64,000 nucleotides of DNA from Ditylenchus dipsaci (GCA_004194705.1 SADC01001222.1:6362-70361), one strand, 5' to 3'; shown: positions 1 to 11,861, counted from the stretch's first letter. Numbers and translations: made by a program. Notes: generated by a model not told the origin, from the sequence alone.

Positions 1-160
1 TTACATTTACATTTACACCTTCAATTGTGATAGAGCCATAAAGGGGTAAGTGTAAGTGTAAATGTGAATGTAAGTGTTAATGTAAGGGGTGTTCACAATA
101 ACAAAAACATTTACACTTACATTTACATTTACACGTACACTTACAATTGTGATAAGGCCA
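1..160. repeat. TTTACA-type microsatellite around a GTTCACAATAA core
   Basis: Degenerate hexamer array (TTTACA on one side, TGTAAG/TGTAAA on the other) in opposite orientations around GTGTTCACAATAA near 88-100. The arms can pair. The core word recurs at 14.2 and 21.1 kb, where different tandem units flank it. Bases 161-632 hold no convincing gene; the open frame there lacks homology cues and splice context. Confidence 0.6.
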
Positions 161-632
161 TAATAAACATAGGTGAAATAAGTTACGAACTCGAGAAGAG
201 TGCTCGTCGTTTTTCCAAAAATATTATGGTCACTGCAAATCAATAAATCTAGCTCTATTATTATTTTTGCTATTGCATATTTGGTGTCATTCGAAAACTG
301 AGAATAGATCAATTTTTTGAGATCAAATACTACAATGCTCACAATGATAAGAAAAATTTGTGACCAGAAAAGAAAAATGAGAAGAAACCAATATTTTTTC
401 GGAATTGGTCTGGTACGAAAGTTCTCTAATGCTATAAAATTCAAATTTTGACGGGCCGTGCTATATCTTACAACTTTCACAGCCACCTCCAGAATATTTT
501 TCTGTAGAATAAAAATGATGTCAGTTCTGCGCCGAATAGTATTTTATTTGTGAAATAGAGTATGACAAAAGACATACAAAAAATCAAAAAAAATTAGGAA
601 TTTTCAAAAAGGCCGTAACTGAAAACACGCAC

Positions 633-1009
633 CAAAATACTGATTTCCCGCAGTAAATACATAATCACTGATGTAAATACATCAGTGATTTCCAAATTGA
701 GAAATTTATTTTTTTGGATCAGCATGTACCCCTAAATCTCTAGTTTCTAATGAGCTATCAACTGGCTCGATGTGATGTGTGAAAGTGAGAGCACCAATGA
801 TTTTAAAAACGCGAAGTAGTTTCCTAAAAATGCATTTTCCTCAAATTTTTTTCAAACACATTGAGCCAATTGATAGCTCATTAGAAACTAGAGATTCACG
901 GCTACATATTGATTCAAAAAATTAATTTACACTGAGAAATATTCTTATTTATGTAATTACTGCGGGAAATCAGTAATTTACTGCAAGCAATCAGTATTTT
1001 GGTGCCTGA
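633..1009. mobile_element. Foldback MITE
   Basis: The outer arms (CACCAAAATACTGATTTCCC near 631 and its near-complement near 985-1005) and the inner arms (around CTAGTTTCTAATGAGCTATC near 740 and 860) are inverted copies. Inside the left arm there is also a small perfect palindrome, ATCACTGATGTAAATACATCAGTGAT. No coding capacity. Confidence 0.6.
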
Positions 1010-1064
1010 AATAAATTTTAGCCTTTCAAAAAAGACATTTAAAAAATGCGTCTAAATAAATAAA

Positions 1065-1337
1065 TAGGGTTGTCGAGGGCTCGAACTGACTCGAAAATTC
1101 TCGAGGCCTTGACTCGAACCGAAACTCGAAACTCGAAAATTTTCGAGTCTAAAACTCGAAATAGAAGCCTCGATGCTCGAAAAAATGACAAGAAATTTTT
1201 TCGAGTCCTCTGGACTCGAAAAAAGGACTCGAAATTTTTTTCGAGGCCTCTAGACTCGAAAAAAGGCTCGAAACTCGATAAATTTTCGAGTTTTCGAGTC
1301 CCAAACTCGAAATCGAGGCCTCAACTCGACAACCCTA
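1065..1337. mobile_element. 273-bp hAT-type MITE rich in TCGAG
   Basis: Ends TAGGGTTGTCGAG...CTCGACAACCCTA are inverted. An exact 8-bp duplication TAAATAAA flanks it (1057-1064 and 1338-1345). The interior is a self-complementary array of CTCGAAA/TTTCGAG units. The terminal TAGGGTTG is the same as in the larger hAT elements at 9837 and 41726, so it probably uses the same transposase. Confidence 0.85.
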
Positions 1338-1689
1338 TAAATAAATTCGTCGATCACAAACCTGCGGATTTTCAAAAAACATTTTTTACTATGGTCTAAC
1401 CCTGATATAATGACATTTTGAAAAATACGATCCTCAGCTGTTTCCGACAATTTTTTCAATTCACATGTCGAAATAAGTGTCAGACTCATCTGTGGGTCGA
1501 ACTTTTGGAAGTCGTCATATAGAGGGACTTGACTTTTAAAATGTTCCCAAACACCCTATATCGACCTAAAATCGCCTCAGAAGCTCAAAAAGACATTATT
1601 TTTGAGTTCTGGTCAATAAAAAATCGAGTTTCTGGACCACCCAAAATCACCCATTTTGACCATTTTTAAAGGGATTTAGGTCTGTATTT

Positions 1690-1985
1690 GGGTGGAAATG
1701 GACCAAAAAGGTGCCAATTTCTAACAAAAAGGAAGATGTTGAACATAATTTTGTTGACTGGGGCCTACCGCATAAATAAACTCTGGTATGCATACATTTT
1801 TATGCATCCAGAGTCACTTTCGAGTGATTTGCGTCTAAGGTATGTGGGTGTGCGCATCTCAACCCCAAGCAACCAAGCCCCCTGCGCCCCTTCGGGGACC
1901 AAAGGGGGCTTGGTAGAGATGCGCGCACTCACTTACCTTAGACATAATTCCGAGCAAGAGCTTCCAGAGCTAAACTTACGGTATA
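1690..1985. repeat. Dispersed repeat carrying the empty hAT target site
   Basis: Reverse-complement relative of the sequence around 9640-9836 plus 11507-11560. It holds AAATAAAC once (1774-1781) where the other copy is split by the hAT with GTTTATTT on both sides. It also contains the palindromic CCCCCTGCGCCCCTTCGGGG segment flanked by GATGCGC words, shared with 9.7 and 36.1 kb. Bases 1346-1689 show nothing recognisable. Confidence 0.7.
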
Positions 1986-2209
1986 GGAAGCTATATAATG
2001 CACCTGCCCTGTTATGATCTGCGTAACGAACCGTGAACCCTGTAGAGTAAAACAGAGGTTTTTGGGCACAATGAAGTGCGACCGGAGTTCCCTAGCAGTT
2101 TATTCGGACTACACAAATTACAATGCAACAATGTATCTTTACAATACAGTGAAGAATGAAATTTCATTGACGAGCATTCTTCGGGCTGTTTCTCCACCAG
2201 TTGATCCAT

Positions 2210-2660
2210 CGGGCGCTGCGTAGTCGGGCTGCTTCGGGAAATCGGGTCGCCCTCCAGGCCAAAACTCCATCGTGCAGTTTCATTCGGGAGCGTGCTGAAA
2301 TAGACGGGAGTAACGGTGCTACCATTTATAAGACCCAATCCAGAGGAGGTGCGATCGCCGCGCTCGGGAGTTGCTGTCTTGTCGGGCATCCCAACCTCAC
2401 TGTCACTACTACGAGACCTAACCACACGAGACTCCACAGGAGACTCAACCTTTAATGCACTACGGGAGCCAACCATTCGAGACTCTACTGATGGCTCGAC
2501 CATTGGAGTACAATGGGAGCTACGAGATACGGGACACCTAATGCACTACGAGACCTAACATACCAGATTCTACGGGAGTCTCAATCGTTGGAGTAAACGA
2601 GAGTCTATAATCCGGAACATTCGGGAACATCCATCTGCACGCCACGAAAAGTTGCAGATA
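2210..2660. repeat. Degenerate CGGGAG / TACGAGAC minisatellite-like tract
   Basis: Short words such as CTACGAGAC, CTACGGGAG, CGAGACTC and CGGGA recur at irregular spacing. The open frames over this tract reflect the repeat and its stop-poor composition, with no domain signature. Bases 2661-3085 hold nothing I can support. Confidence 0.4.
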
Positions 2661-3085
2661 CGGGATGAGATTCGGGATGACCTGTCTGGATCAAAACTGG
2701 CTATGTCTATACGGGACGTTTCCATTTGGACTTTTGCCGGGCAAAAGTTCATCTGAGCGCTTACAGTAGTGGAGGGTCCCGGACAAGGTGCACTAAAGAG
2801 CATCGACTGTATTAATATTTGCCATAGAAAAAAATGATTTTTATTGCAACCAAACACGCAAAACAAAACCGACAATTTAAATTAAACAAATCAGGTGAGA
2901 CGTCATTCATTAGATTTCAACGGCATTTCTTCCTCTTCTTCAGTGCTATACACATCCTTCCGGCATCATCTTGTTCTTGACAGTTAGGAAATAGTTTGTT
3001 TGGTTGCGAATCACTTTAACTAATATTTTCGAGCTGCAATCTTTAAAAAGCAATTACAAGAGAATGTAAAAATATGAGACTGAAA

Positions 3086-3345
3086 AGTGGCGCGTAGTTG
3101 AACGGCGCGAGTTGAGTCAAGGCGCGAGTTGGGGGGGGGGGGGTTTGGGCGAGCTGGGAGGCGCGAGTTGGGTCAGGCGCGAGTTGGCGGGCGCGTAGTT
3201 GGAACGGCGCGAGTATGGGGGCGCGAGTTGGGACCGGCGGCGCTGTGGGGGGCGCGAGTTGGAACGGCGCGCTGTGGTGGGGGCGCGAATTGGACCGGCG
3301 CGAGTTGGGGGGCGCGAGTCAGTACGGGCGCGAGTTGGGTTTTTA
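3086..3345. repeat. GC-rich GGCGCGAGTTGG minisatellite
   Basis: About fifteen imperfect copies of GGCGCGAGTTGG(G) separated by GGACC, GAAC or AGTAC, with a G10 run near 3131. The strong GC content contrasts with the flanks. Open frames on both strands are repeat artefacts. Bases 3346-4237 contain a second G run (3529-3542) and the 3' flank of gene C, with no further gene seen. Confidence 0.8.
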
Positions 3346-4237
3346 CCATTTCTTCGCCACAGCTCCAGTGACCAAAACATGATATAACAGGTAAAAAGTC
3401 AAATTTAAAAAGTTGTCAAAACTCGATTATTTATTGACCAGACACTTCAAAAATAATTTTCTTTTTGAACTTCTGAGGCCATTTTAAGTTCGATATAAGG
3501 TGTTTGGAACACTTTTAAAAAGTTGATTTGGGGGGGGGGGGGGTATCCAAGGGTCCAATTTTTCTTTCTGTTGGGAACAAATTTTTTGAAATTCCATATC
3601 ATAAATCGACTATGCTCTACAAGATGACATTAACAAAATTTTCGAACTCGAGTTTACAGCTGCGGGGTTCCCTTTTAAACAATTCACCCCGTTTGAGCTC
3701 ATCTCGCTGGATTCAATTGGGTCGTGACTTGCTCAAAAGCTGTGTTCGAAAATTAACTGAAAAAATACAGTTCCAAACACGGTTTAAATCAAGAGGGAGA
3801 AGACGACAAATAACAGGGTTTTACTGTATGAGTTTCTTTCTTATTTAGCCAAGAGCAGACCTCTTTATTAGTCCGATCAACAAAAAGCAAAGTCAACATG
3901 CGGGTCAAATCAACAATAAAGAGATTTAATACATCAACCAGGGCTGACAGGTGTGTGGCTGTTTCAACTACACTTCTAGCACAGCCATATTTTTTGGGTA
4001 GTGTTTTGTGACCACTCTAAACACTCATACAAATTTACAATTCCAAATTGGAATAGCCACACCCTGCCAACCCTGACATCAACCAAACTATAACAACACA
4101 ACTAATTAATCATATATACGGCTTTTTGTTGAAAATCGGCAGACATGAGGCAAAGAAAAGCTATTATTAGAGAAAAAGGTGTTTGCACCCTTTTTTCCAC
4201 ACAAAAATTCAGTTTGAAACTAGAAAAACCATATGGA

Positions 4238-4425
4238 TCAATCATCCAACCACAACTCATGTTTGCCACCAAAAATACCAGAGTTTAGCCTTTTTGGACA
4301 GTTTATTCCCTGTACTTCCATGAAGCCATCTTCGTTGGTCTCGAAGAAGCCTTGTTTGTGCAGCTTGTTGCACAGATCAGACCACCAAGCTCTCGACTTA
4401 GCTGCGCATCCATTTTCTGAAGGAA
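4238..4425 (-). CDS. Terminal exon of unidentified gene C
   Basis: Reading on the minus strand, a good acceptor (TGTGTTTCAG) precedes an open stretch of 61 codons ending in TGA at 4238-4240. It enters with two bases, so the preceding exon ends in phase 1. The encoded segment is rich in W, F and K and includes AWWSDLCNKLHKQGFF, with the C terminus HELWLDD. I do not recognise the family; a small helical or winged-helix-like fold is only a guess. It may belong with the exon at 6492-6858, or be the 3' end of gene B, which is on the same strand and otherwise lacks a visible end. Confidence 0.5.
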
Positions 4426-4861
4426 CTGAAACACAGTTTGTAATTTATAGAGCCATCTAAGTTAAATTCAAAAAATATGGGAGTCCTTATGTTTTTTCGT
4501 TTGGTCGCTAGAATTACAGTAGATCAGAAAATATCTCAACACGAGTATCAACTAGATGGGTACCCTTATCTGGGTAACATCACCTGGGTACCTATATCTG
4601 TTGCAAAATTAAATTTTACTGCTTAACACTCCGATAGTCAAGCGTCTTTAGATCTTTAGATATCTTTAGTCATCTTTAGATATCATGACTCAGAATTTCA
4701 CGGTGAACAAGATGGTGTTTTCAGCTTTGAAAGTGCCGAAAAAAAAAGTTTCACTAAAGCCATTTAAAAATTTATAATATTAATTTTTTTATCTTGACGC
4801 GAAAGTACAAAAACTTGCCATAACTTTCTATGTATTTTATATTTGTTTAATTTTTTTAATT

Positions 4862-5118
4862 TTAGATTCAAGATTTAGACACGAGTTTGCGTTTAGCATG
4901 GTCGATTTGCTTAAAAACTGCTCTTTGTATTTTGGGCTCACTGTCAAATTTCATTTCTTCTCGAGACAGAAAGTATTCAAACATTAATTTTTTTCATGGT
5001 CTGAATGTTTGTTGTCTCGAGAAGAATTAAGATTTGACAGTGAGTCCAAAATGCAAAGAGGAGTTTTCGAGCGAATCGATCATGCTGAACACGAATCCAG
5101 TGTCTAAATTTCAAAATT
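4862..5118. mobile_element. Foldback MITE
   Basis: Arms running inward from AGATTTAGACACGAGTTTGC (about 4868) and from its complement near 5090-5110 pair almost throughout, through TTCTCGAGACA / TGTCTCGAGAA at the centre. Bases 4426-4861 contain only GGGTACC-type repeats (4556-4594) and AT-rich sequence. Confidence 0.55.
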
Positions 5119-5418
5119 GACAGTTTAAACTGCCTCAAGGTCAAAGTATAGTTCCGAAAAGTGACTTATCTTACACATATTTTTCCATGAATTAGTATTT
5201 TTTTTTGCAGATTTGGGATCTCCGTAAATTTTTCTAAAAAAAAGGTTTTATTTTTTTCAGTCTGTCTAGTAGGAAAAAAGTTACAGCCATTTGAAGACGA
5301 GTCCCGAACAAAGACTGACGTTATAGTTTTTAAAGTTTTATGGCAGTAAATATCCATGACACACAGGCAAATAACTAGTCATAAGATAGCCCCTCTTCTT
5401 TTCTACAAGATACATATA

Positions 5419-6224
5419 TTAGGTTGGTGCATAAGTTTTAAACCATACAAATATTCAAATAAAAATTCATTTCTTATCCAAAAATTTCTCTTATAACAAA
5501 ATCCAAACAATAGGTTTTGTAGCCCTGACTCTCTTCTTTAAAATGGCATATTGCTTTTAGCTTGATTATTTTGGATAAGTCACCATTGGCTCAAACACTT
5601 GTCCAGTCATTTTGTGAAGTTGACCAGCGTTTTCATCACTTTCACTGGTCAAATGTTTTATTAAAACTTTAATCGTCATAACAATATGTTATCACCATGT
5701 TGTAGCACAGCTCAAGAGCTACAAAATGCACTTTACAGAATGATTTTTTGAAATCTGAGTGTTGATATATGGCCTTTTAGAAAAAATAGATTTTCTGAAA
5801 AATGGCCAAATCCAAGTTTTTCCAATTTTTTCAAATTTTGGCCATTTTTTCAGAAATCTATTTTTCTAAAAGGCCATATATCAACATTCAGATTTCAAAA
5901 AATCATTCTGTAAAGTGCATTTTGTAGCTCTTGAGCTGCACTAAAACAAAGTGATAATAGTTGCCGTAACCTTGAAATTCAATAAAACATTTGACCGGTT
6001 AAAGTGATGAAAACGCTGGTCAACTTCACAAAATGACTGGACAAGTGTTTGGAGCAAATGGTGACTTATCTAAAATAATCAAGCTAAAAGCAATATGCTA
6101 TTTTAAGAAGAGAGTCAGGGCTACAAAACCTATTGTTTGGATTTTGTTATAAGAGAAATTTTTGGATAGAAAAATGAATTTTCATTTAAAAATTGTATGG
6201 TTTAAAACTTATGCACCAACCTAA
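5419..6224. mobile_element. 806-bp palindromic TA-flanked element (mariner-type ends)
   Basis: Ends TTAGGTTGGTGCATAAGT...ACTTATGCACCAACCTAA, flanked by TA on both sides. Almost the whole element is one inverted repeat. The arms contain CACAGCTCAAGAGCTACAAA and the AAATCTGAGTGTTGATATATGGCCTTTT-like core found in the palindromes at 6876, 21740 and 24818. It encodes no protein, so it depends on a Tc1/mariner-type transposase supplied in trans (inference from ends and TA duplication). Confidence 0.85.
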
Positions 6225-6491
6225 TAGAACATTGAACAAATGCAAGATACTTAAGAGGTTTTGACAGGTTTTTGTGAAATTTTAATAATGGAACCTATCC
6301 GTCGACTGGCTGAACATTTTATTGTTAAAGGAAGTTTGAAGCCCAGTTGAAAATATTATGCAACGTGTATAACTAACCGCAAATTTATGCACCGGCCCAA
6401 TAGATGATCTTAGGGTGGGTTTTACCCTAAGGCAGGCATATTTTTTCAATCAAAGGTGATTTTGGACGATTCTGACTTGAAAGCCACCTAC

Positions 6492-6858
6492 AGTTTTTTC
6501 GAAAACAGATGTCATTAGCTTCAGGGTGGGTGTTTTCGCAGAGTCACCGAGCAACATGTTTTTGATCAAGTGGCGCACTTCTTTGCCATAGTCAGTTTCT
6601 TGACTGCCAGTGGCAGGGATGATTTCTTCTTTATTGCTTTCAAGTGGCTCAATCGAACCAGCAGAACTGTGTATGGTGTTTGCCCTCTTCTGGATTATTG
6701 AAGAAAATGAGAATGCTTTCAATGGTTTGGCAGCTGCTGCTGGAATGTTTCTAGGTATCCGAATAGCTTTTCGATAGTACATGTCCAGTGTATACCAATT
6801 TCTTTGAGCTTTTCCTCTAACACGTGGTTTTTAATTGTGCTCGCTCTTCTTTCTGAAA
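6492..6858 (-). CDS. Internal exon(s) of unidentified gene C, frame-broken
   Basis: On the minus strand an acceptor (AATTTGTCAG) precedes a stretch that looks coding in successive frames: one containing KNHVLEEKLKEIGIHW and ETFQQQLPN, then HIESILIFFNNPEEG one frame over, then an acidic part ending before a plausible donor (ACT|GTAGGTGG, 6492). The first frame stops at TGA just after LPNH, so at least one single-base break lies near CCAAACCATTG. The exon starts 17 bp from a palindromic transposon (6876-7653). Family not recognised; helical composition. It could be a pseudogene, or intact with assembly errors. Confidence 0.45.
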
Positions 6859-6875
6859 CTGACAAATTAAAAATA

Positions 6876-7653
6876 CAGGGTGGCCAACATAAACGCATGA
6901 ATGAATTTTCGCCATAACGTTTTTAATTTGCGGCACTTTGACCAGATCTTTTTTTAATTTGAAAGCTGATTCAATGAGAAATCGAATGACAGTAGACATG
7001 CAAAGCAATCTTATTATAAAGACACCCAAATTTTAACGGACAAAAATAATAAGTTTTTCACACATATTCCTCATTTTCATCACTTTAACTGGTCAAAAAT
7101 TTATTTGAAATTCAATTTTTTAGCAACTTCTCATTGTCATCATGTAGCGCAGCTCAAGGGCTACGAAATAAATTTTACAGCATAATTTTTTTTATCATCT
7201 GATTGTTAAGATATAGCCTTTTCGAAAAATGAAAAATGGCCGAAATCCAAGTTTTTTCAAGTTTTCGTATTTTTGGTCACTTTTTCAAGAAATTGATATT
7301 TTTTACAAGGCCATATTTCAACACTCAGATTTTTAATAATCATGCTGTGAAAGATGAATTTCGTAGCCCTTGAGCTGCGCCAATTGATGACAATAAGATG
7401 TTGCTGAAAATTTGAACTTTAAATAAAGCTTTTTGACCAGTTAAAGTGATGAAAATGAGGAATATGAGTGAAATCCTTATCTTTCTCTCCGTTAAAATTT
7501 AGGCGTATTTATATAAAGATTTCTTTGCATGTTTAGTGTCATTCGATTCTTTATCGATTCAGCTTTCAAATTAAAAAAAGATCTGGTCAAAGTGCCGTAA
7601 ATTAAAAACTTTATGGCGAAAATTCATTCATGCGTTTATGTTGGGCCACCCTG
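6876..7653. mobile_element. 778-bp palindromic TA-flanked element
   Basis: Ends CAGGGTGGCCAACATAAACG...TTGGGCCACCCTG, with TA on each side. The arms fold over nearly their whole length. The internal core (GCGCAGCTCAAGGGCTACGAAA) is shared with the palindromes at 5419, 21740 and 24818, while the outer ~100 bp differ. Non-coding. Confidence 0.85.
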
Positions 7654-7828
7654 TATTTGTGCAAATGCAAATTGCGAAAAATCCTGATAAGGATGAAGAT
7701 TGCTGGGACTAATGTTAAACCATACATTTTGAATCAAAACCGTGGGCTTCCATTTTTACTTGCGTACTGTGTCATCTCTAACAATCCGACATGCCAGTTT
7801 ATAAGACGAAATCAGGTGAACTGATTTT

Positions 7829-7905
7829 AGCGCGATTTGATTATGGCGCAATTCGCATTTGCGCAATCTGCATTTGCGCAATTCGAAATTGCGCAATTGC
7901 TCGCT
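7829..7905. repeat. GCGCAATT short tandem repeat
   Basis: Imperfect ~15-bp units of the form TTGCGCAATTCGCAT. Bases 7906-9269 hold no gene; two AT-rich stretches and a tRNA B-box-like word at about 8009 were examined and not called. Confidence 0.55.
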
Positions 7906-9269
7906 GCCAAAATCGTCCCATAGTATAGGGTGACATAAAAACAGTAACATTTTTGAAAAGGTCATTTAAAGGGGGGGACTTCCTATACGCATCGCCTATA
8001 AGGACACAGGTTCAATTCCCACTGAGTGTACACCTTTTTTCTCTTTTTTAGAAAGTTTACCAACTTCTAGGACCGAAAACTATCGGGAATCGATAGCAAT
8101 CAATTCCAGCACTGTTTCGCCGTCAGTAAATGACCTAATTTTGGGATTTCATTCAAATGACCATCGAAAATTAACCCGTTAATGCGCACTGGTAATGCGC
8201 ACCAGAAAACAACAGGGTGGGTATCATGGTTCTTTCAAATGTTTTTTTTTCCAAAATCTCTTTCATTTCAAAACACTCTTTTTGGTTTTTTCACTTGTTT
8301 TTTATAATGTTTAGTTTTCGTGACAACATTCAATGTCTTTTTTTTAAGCTACACAATGATACTTAATTTGTTTTTCTGTGAGAAAAAATAAATACGATAG
8401 ACTTCTGACCAAAAATTCGCAGGGCTGAAGAGAACACGTCAAATTTATGTTTTTTTAATTCGATTTTTATCGCTGATTCTGACTTTCTACAATAAATTTC
8501 ATTTCATTTTAGAGTTTATCAATCGGATCATCGGAAACCAGCCAAAATGATGCGTATTTAGTTTTATATAGCATGAGCCTCCACGATTTTATTTATTCAT
8601 CAACTCGTTTAGTGACTTTCTAGAGACAGAATTTTATGGAGAACCAGATAGAATTTTTACACACCAAAATCACTTCAGAAAAACACGGTAGCTAGCGAAG
8701 GCTTTACAAGGAATAAAAGAGTAATATTGAGGGGCAGGATTTTGGTATTATTTTGGCACTGACGTTTTTTTGCAATTTTAATCTACATGCTCATTTACAA
8801 CCATATGATGAAAATGACGCCAGGAAACAGGGCTACATTTTGATTATAAGGTTGCAAATGGGTATGTAAATTAAAATTCCTAAATAAAGTTCCAGGATAC
8901 TACCGAAAAGTTCTGAGATAGTACTGTGTAGGATGTCATGAAATCGGACATTGTTGGATGTTTTTAGAATTCTAGCTCCAACTTTATACTAAATTTTTCA
9001 AGGTTTGATAGCTCAAATGAAAGCCTAGAGTCTTGGCTACATTTTGGTGTATGAAACTTGTGACTAGCAGAAAAAAGTCAGAAATTTTCAGTAAAACCAG
9101 TCAAAGAAAAACCCCGAAAACCATCGATTTGCGGAAATTTGGCCTATTTTAGCCTGGTTACAAGCTCCAGTAGGTGTAAAGCCTGTACGATAGTCTTATT
9201 GGATAGCCAAGAGTGTGATGACCATTTTGACACTAAACTTGTAAATAAAAGGAGAAAAAAGGTGCATTG

Positions 9270-9836
9270 ACGGTAACACTATAGAATCCCCCCAGCTAGC
9301 GAAAAATTTACTTTTCCTGAAGGGAAAGGACCCGTCCCATTTTGATTCTCGTGCTCTGAATAGGCACGGAAACACTTTGGTTTTCGAAAAATCGAAAAAA
9401 AAATTTTTCGATTTGCCTTGCCCCCCAAGGTGAGAAATTTTAGAAAATTCAAAAAAAAAAAATTTTTGAATTCCCGCCAAAACATTTTTAAAGGGAATTA
9501 GGGCTGTATTGGGAGGGAAAGGGAATAAAAGGGCCACTTTCATGTCAAAATTATAAAAAAGTGGATTCTGGACTATTTCGGATGTCCTGCCATGTTTTTC
9601 AACATGGGTCGTGGCAAAAAGAGACTCTATATGCATTTTATGATCAAGAGTACTTCTCGGAATCATGTCTAAGGTAAGTGAGTGCGCGCATCTCTAACTC
9701 TCAAGCCCCCTGCGCCCCTTCGGGGGCGCAGGGGGCTTGGGGCTTGGAGTTGAGATGCGCACACCCACATACATTAGACACAAATCACTCGAAAGCATGA
9801 AATATGCATGAAAAGCATGCATACCAGAGTTTATTT
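9270..9836. repeat. Left arm of an inverted repeat interrupted by a hAT
   Basis: From CACTATAGAATCCCCCCAGC through the CCCTGCGCCCCTTCGGGGGCG palindrome to the hAT insertion. Its complement resumes at 11507-11850. The part around 9640-9720 (GATCAAGAGTACTTCTCGGA, then GGTAAGTGAGTGCGCGCATC) is shared with 1.9, 16.6, 17.4 and 36.1 kb. Confidence 0.65.
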
Positions 9837-11506
9837 TAGGGTTGGATAATGAAGAATTCTTCGGAGAATTCTCCGGAGAATTCTCCGAGAATTCTCTAGA
9901 ATTCTCCGACCTATTTCTCCGTCAAAGAAAAATCGGAGAAAAAAAAATTTAAACTGCAGCGAAAAGTTTTCGGGTGAGAATCTCGCTGCTGGAAAATCAA
10001 TCTACTCATTTAATTACGACGTGTTTTGCGCTATTGCGGTCTTTCATTTTGCTTTCTCCATAAATTATTGCGTCCTGTAATTATTGTTAATCATCTTCTC
10101 AGATGTCGAAAAAAGCGATGGACATATTTTGAGCTGCAGCAAGAAACAAATGAGAATGAAAATGCTGTCGTCGCGAGCTACTCCAAATTCTGCAACAAGC
10201 GTTACAAGCATACTTGCACGGGCGCCGGTGTGCGCCCGGAAATTTTGAAAAAATTAGGGCGCCGGCGCTCGGCGCCGATTTTAATACAGCCCGGCGCCCG
10301 GTTCGGCGCCCGGTGCTTAATTTCAATACAGCCCGGCGCCCGGTTCGGCGCCCGGTGCTTAATTTCAATACAGCCCGGCGCCCGGTTCGGCGCCCGGTGC
10401 CTAGAGAAAAGGACGAGCCCTCTCCATTTGGGTTTGGAACTGTAAAAGTATCTCAATCAAAAGTAGCAGAAACTAGTCAGCAAATTAATAATAATTTTCA
10501 AGAAATAGAAGGAAGTTTGCCATTAGAAAATGATATACTAAAATTTTGGGCGGAACGATACACAGTGTATCCTACTTTAACTAAATTAGCTTATGATATT
10601 TTAGCTATTCCGCAAGTACAGCGGCAGTTGAAAGGTTATTCAGTGTAACAACAATGTTATCAGCATCTCGGAAAAGTAGAACAGGAAATATTCTCTTAAA
10701 AAGCAAAGCCATTTTAATTTATAATCGAGATTTAATTCAAGACTAAAAATATAGAGCAGGAGTTAAATAAAAAAACCAAATCTTTTACTAGCATATAATT
10801 CACTTATTTAAAGCTCGGCGCCCGGTTCTGCGCCCGGCGCCAATTTTTTGGGATGCCGTCGCCCGGTGCTGCGCTCAGCGCCCGGTTCTGCGCCCGGCGC
10901 CCATTTTTTTCGCGTGCAACTATGGTTACAAGTCAGATGCAGCTAAAATGGAGATACCTTTGGAGGTTGTTTTTCGTCTAAGATGCTAAACTTAATGCTA
11001 AACCAGGTTAAAATTTAGAACTGCAACAAGTTAGGCTCTGAAGCTAGGAAGCAAATTGGTCATCTCTCAAAGAGACCTGCAGCTCGTCGAAGTCGATGCT
11101 TTTCGCCGAAGTCAAAGATCGCGAATTTATCAGAAGGGGCAGAAATCTCGTCTCAAGGAAATTTAGGAACAATCAAGCACTGGTTCGAAAGCACTTCAAA
11201 AGACAATCAAGAGGAGCTGGACATTTTGTTGACAAGGATTTGTTTTCCTTAATTTTTCTTCTTCAACCTTACTTTTTGTAGGCTTTTGCAACTGGAAATA
11301 TCCCCGAACTTCTCGAACAGGAAATTGACTTCTTCGCGGATGATATTTATTGAATTGTTATGTGATGGCAAATAAAATGGTTTTGAAATGCTAAGCTCGA
11401 TAAAAATTAATAATTCTCCCATTTTTGGAGATTTCTAGAGAATTCTCCGGAGAATTCTTCGAAGAATTCTCCGTTTTTTATTTCTCCGGAGAATTCTACA
11501 ACCCTA
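9837..11506. mobile_element. 1.67-kb non-autonomous hAT element
   Basis: Bounded by TAGGGTTGG... and ...ACAACCCTA with an exact 8-bp duplication GTTTATTT (9829-9836 and 11507-11514). The subterminal regions are packed with GGAGAATTCT/AGAATTCTCC units in both orientations. Inside are a GC-rich tandem array (GGCGCCCGGTTCGGCGCCC units at 10260-10400 and 10815-10910) and a short remnant of a hAT transposase C terminus. A second copy is nested in the Polinton (41726-43376), and a relative of the uninterrupted target lies at 1774. Confidence 0.93.
10400..10648 (+). pseudogene. hAT transposase C-terminal dimerisation-domain remnant
   Basis: In the plus frame ending at 10648 the sequence reads through DILKFWAERYTVYPTLTKLA and on to IPQVQRQLKG. 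The order (charged helix, W, YP-x-L-x-x-L-A, then IP) matches the hAT dimerisation domain that ends these transposases; the usual E-R-x-F-S follow-on is lost. The BED finger and catalytic core are absent, so this is a relic carried by a non-autonomous element. Its upstream part is repeat-encoded (ARRPVRRP from the GGCGCC array) and is not real protein. Confidence 0.7.
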
Positions 11507-11860
11507 GTTTATTTATGCGGTAGGCCCCAGTATTCAAAACTATGTTCAACATCTTCTTGTTAGTGGGCTCTGTGTGCTTAGTGGCCTCTTTTGTCCCTTC
11601 CCCTCCCAATACAGCCCTTAATCCCTTAAAAAATGTTTTGGCGGGAATTCAAAAAAATATTTTTTTTTGAATTTTCTTAAATTTTTTACCTTGGGGACAA
11701 GGAAAATCGAAAAAAAAATTTCTCGATTTTTCGGAAACCAAAGTGTTTCCGTGCCTATTCAGAGCACGAGAATCAAAATGGGACGGGTCCTTTTCCCTCC
11801 AGGAAAAGTAAATTTTTCGCTAGCTGGGGGGGGGGGGATTCTATAGTATAGCCGCATTGA
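11507..11860. repeat. Right arm of the hAT-interrupted inverted repeat
   Basis: Complement of 9270-9500: CCTCCCAATACAGCCCTTAA, the poly-A/poly-T blocks, GTGTTTCCGTGCCTATTCAG and CGCTAGCTGGGGGGGGGG occur in reverse order relative to the left arm. Ends close to GGGGATTCTATAG. Confidence 0.65.
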
Positions 11861-11861
11861 C

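Noticed and set aside
3117..3387. Glycine/arginine-rich and proline-rich proteins on both strands
   Set aside because: Direct translation of the GGCGCGAGTTGG minisatellite; open in several frames at once.
8000..8045. tRNA gene (GGTTCAATTCC B-box near 8009)
   Set aside because: No A-box at the required distance and no pairing acceptor or anticodon arms.
9196..9666. 156-codon minus-strand frame rich in F and K
   Set aside because: Lies wholly in an inverted repeat with poly-A/T blocks; the opposite arm gives a comparable meaningless frame.
10026..10456. Arginine/proline-rich proteins in the first hAT
   Set aside because: Produced by the GGCGCC tandem array; only the downstream WAERY...IPQVQ part resembles a real domain.
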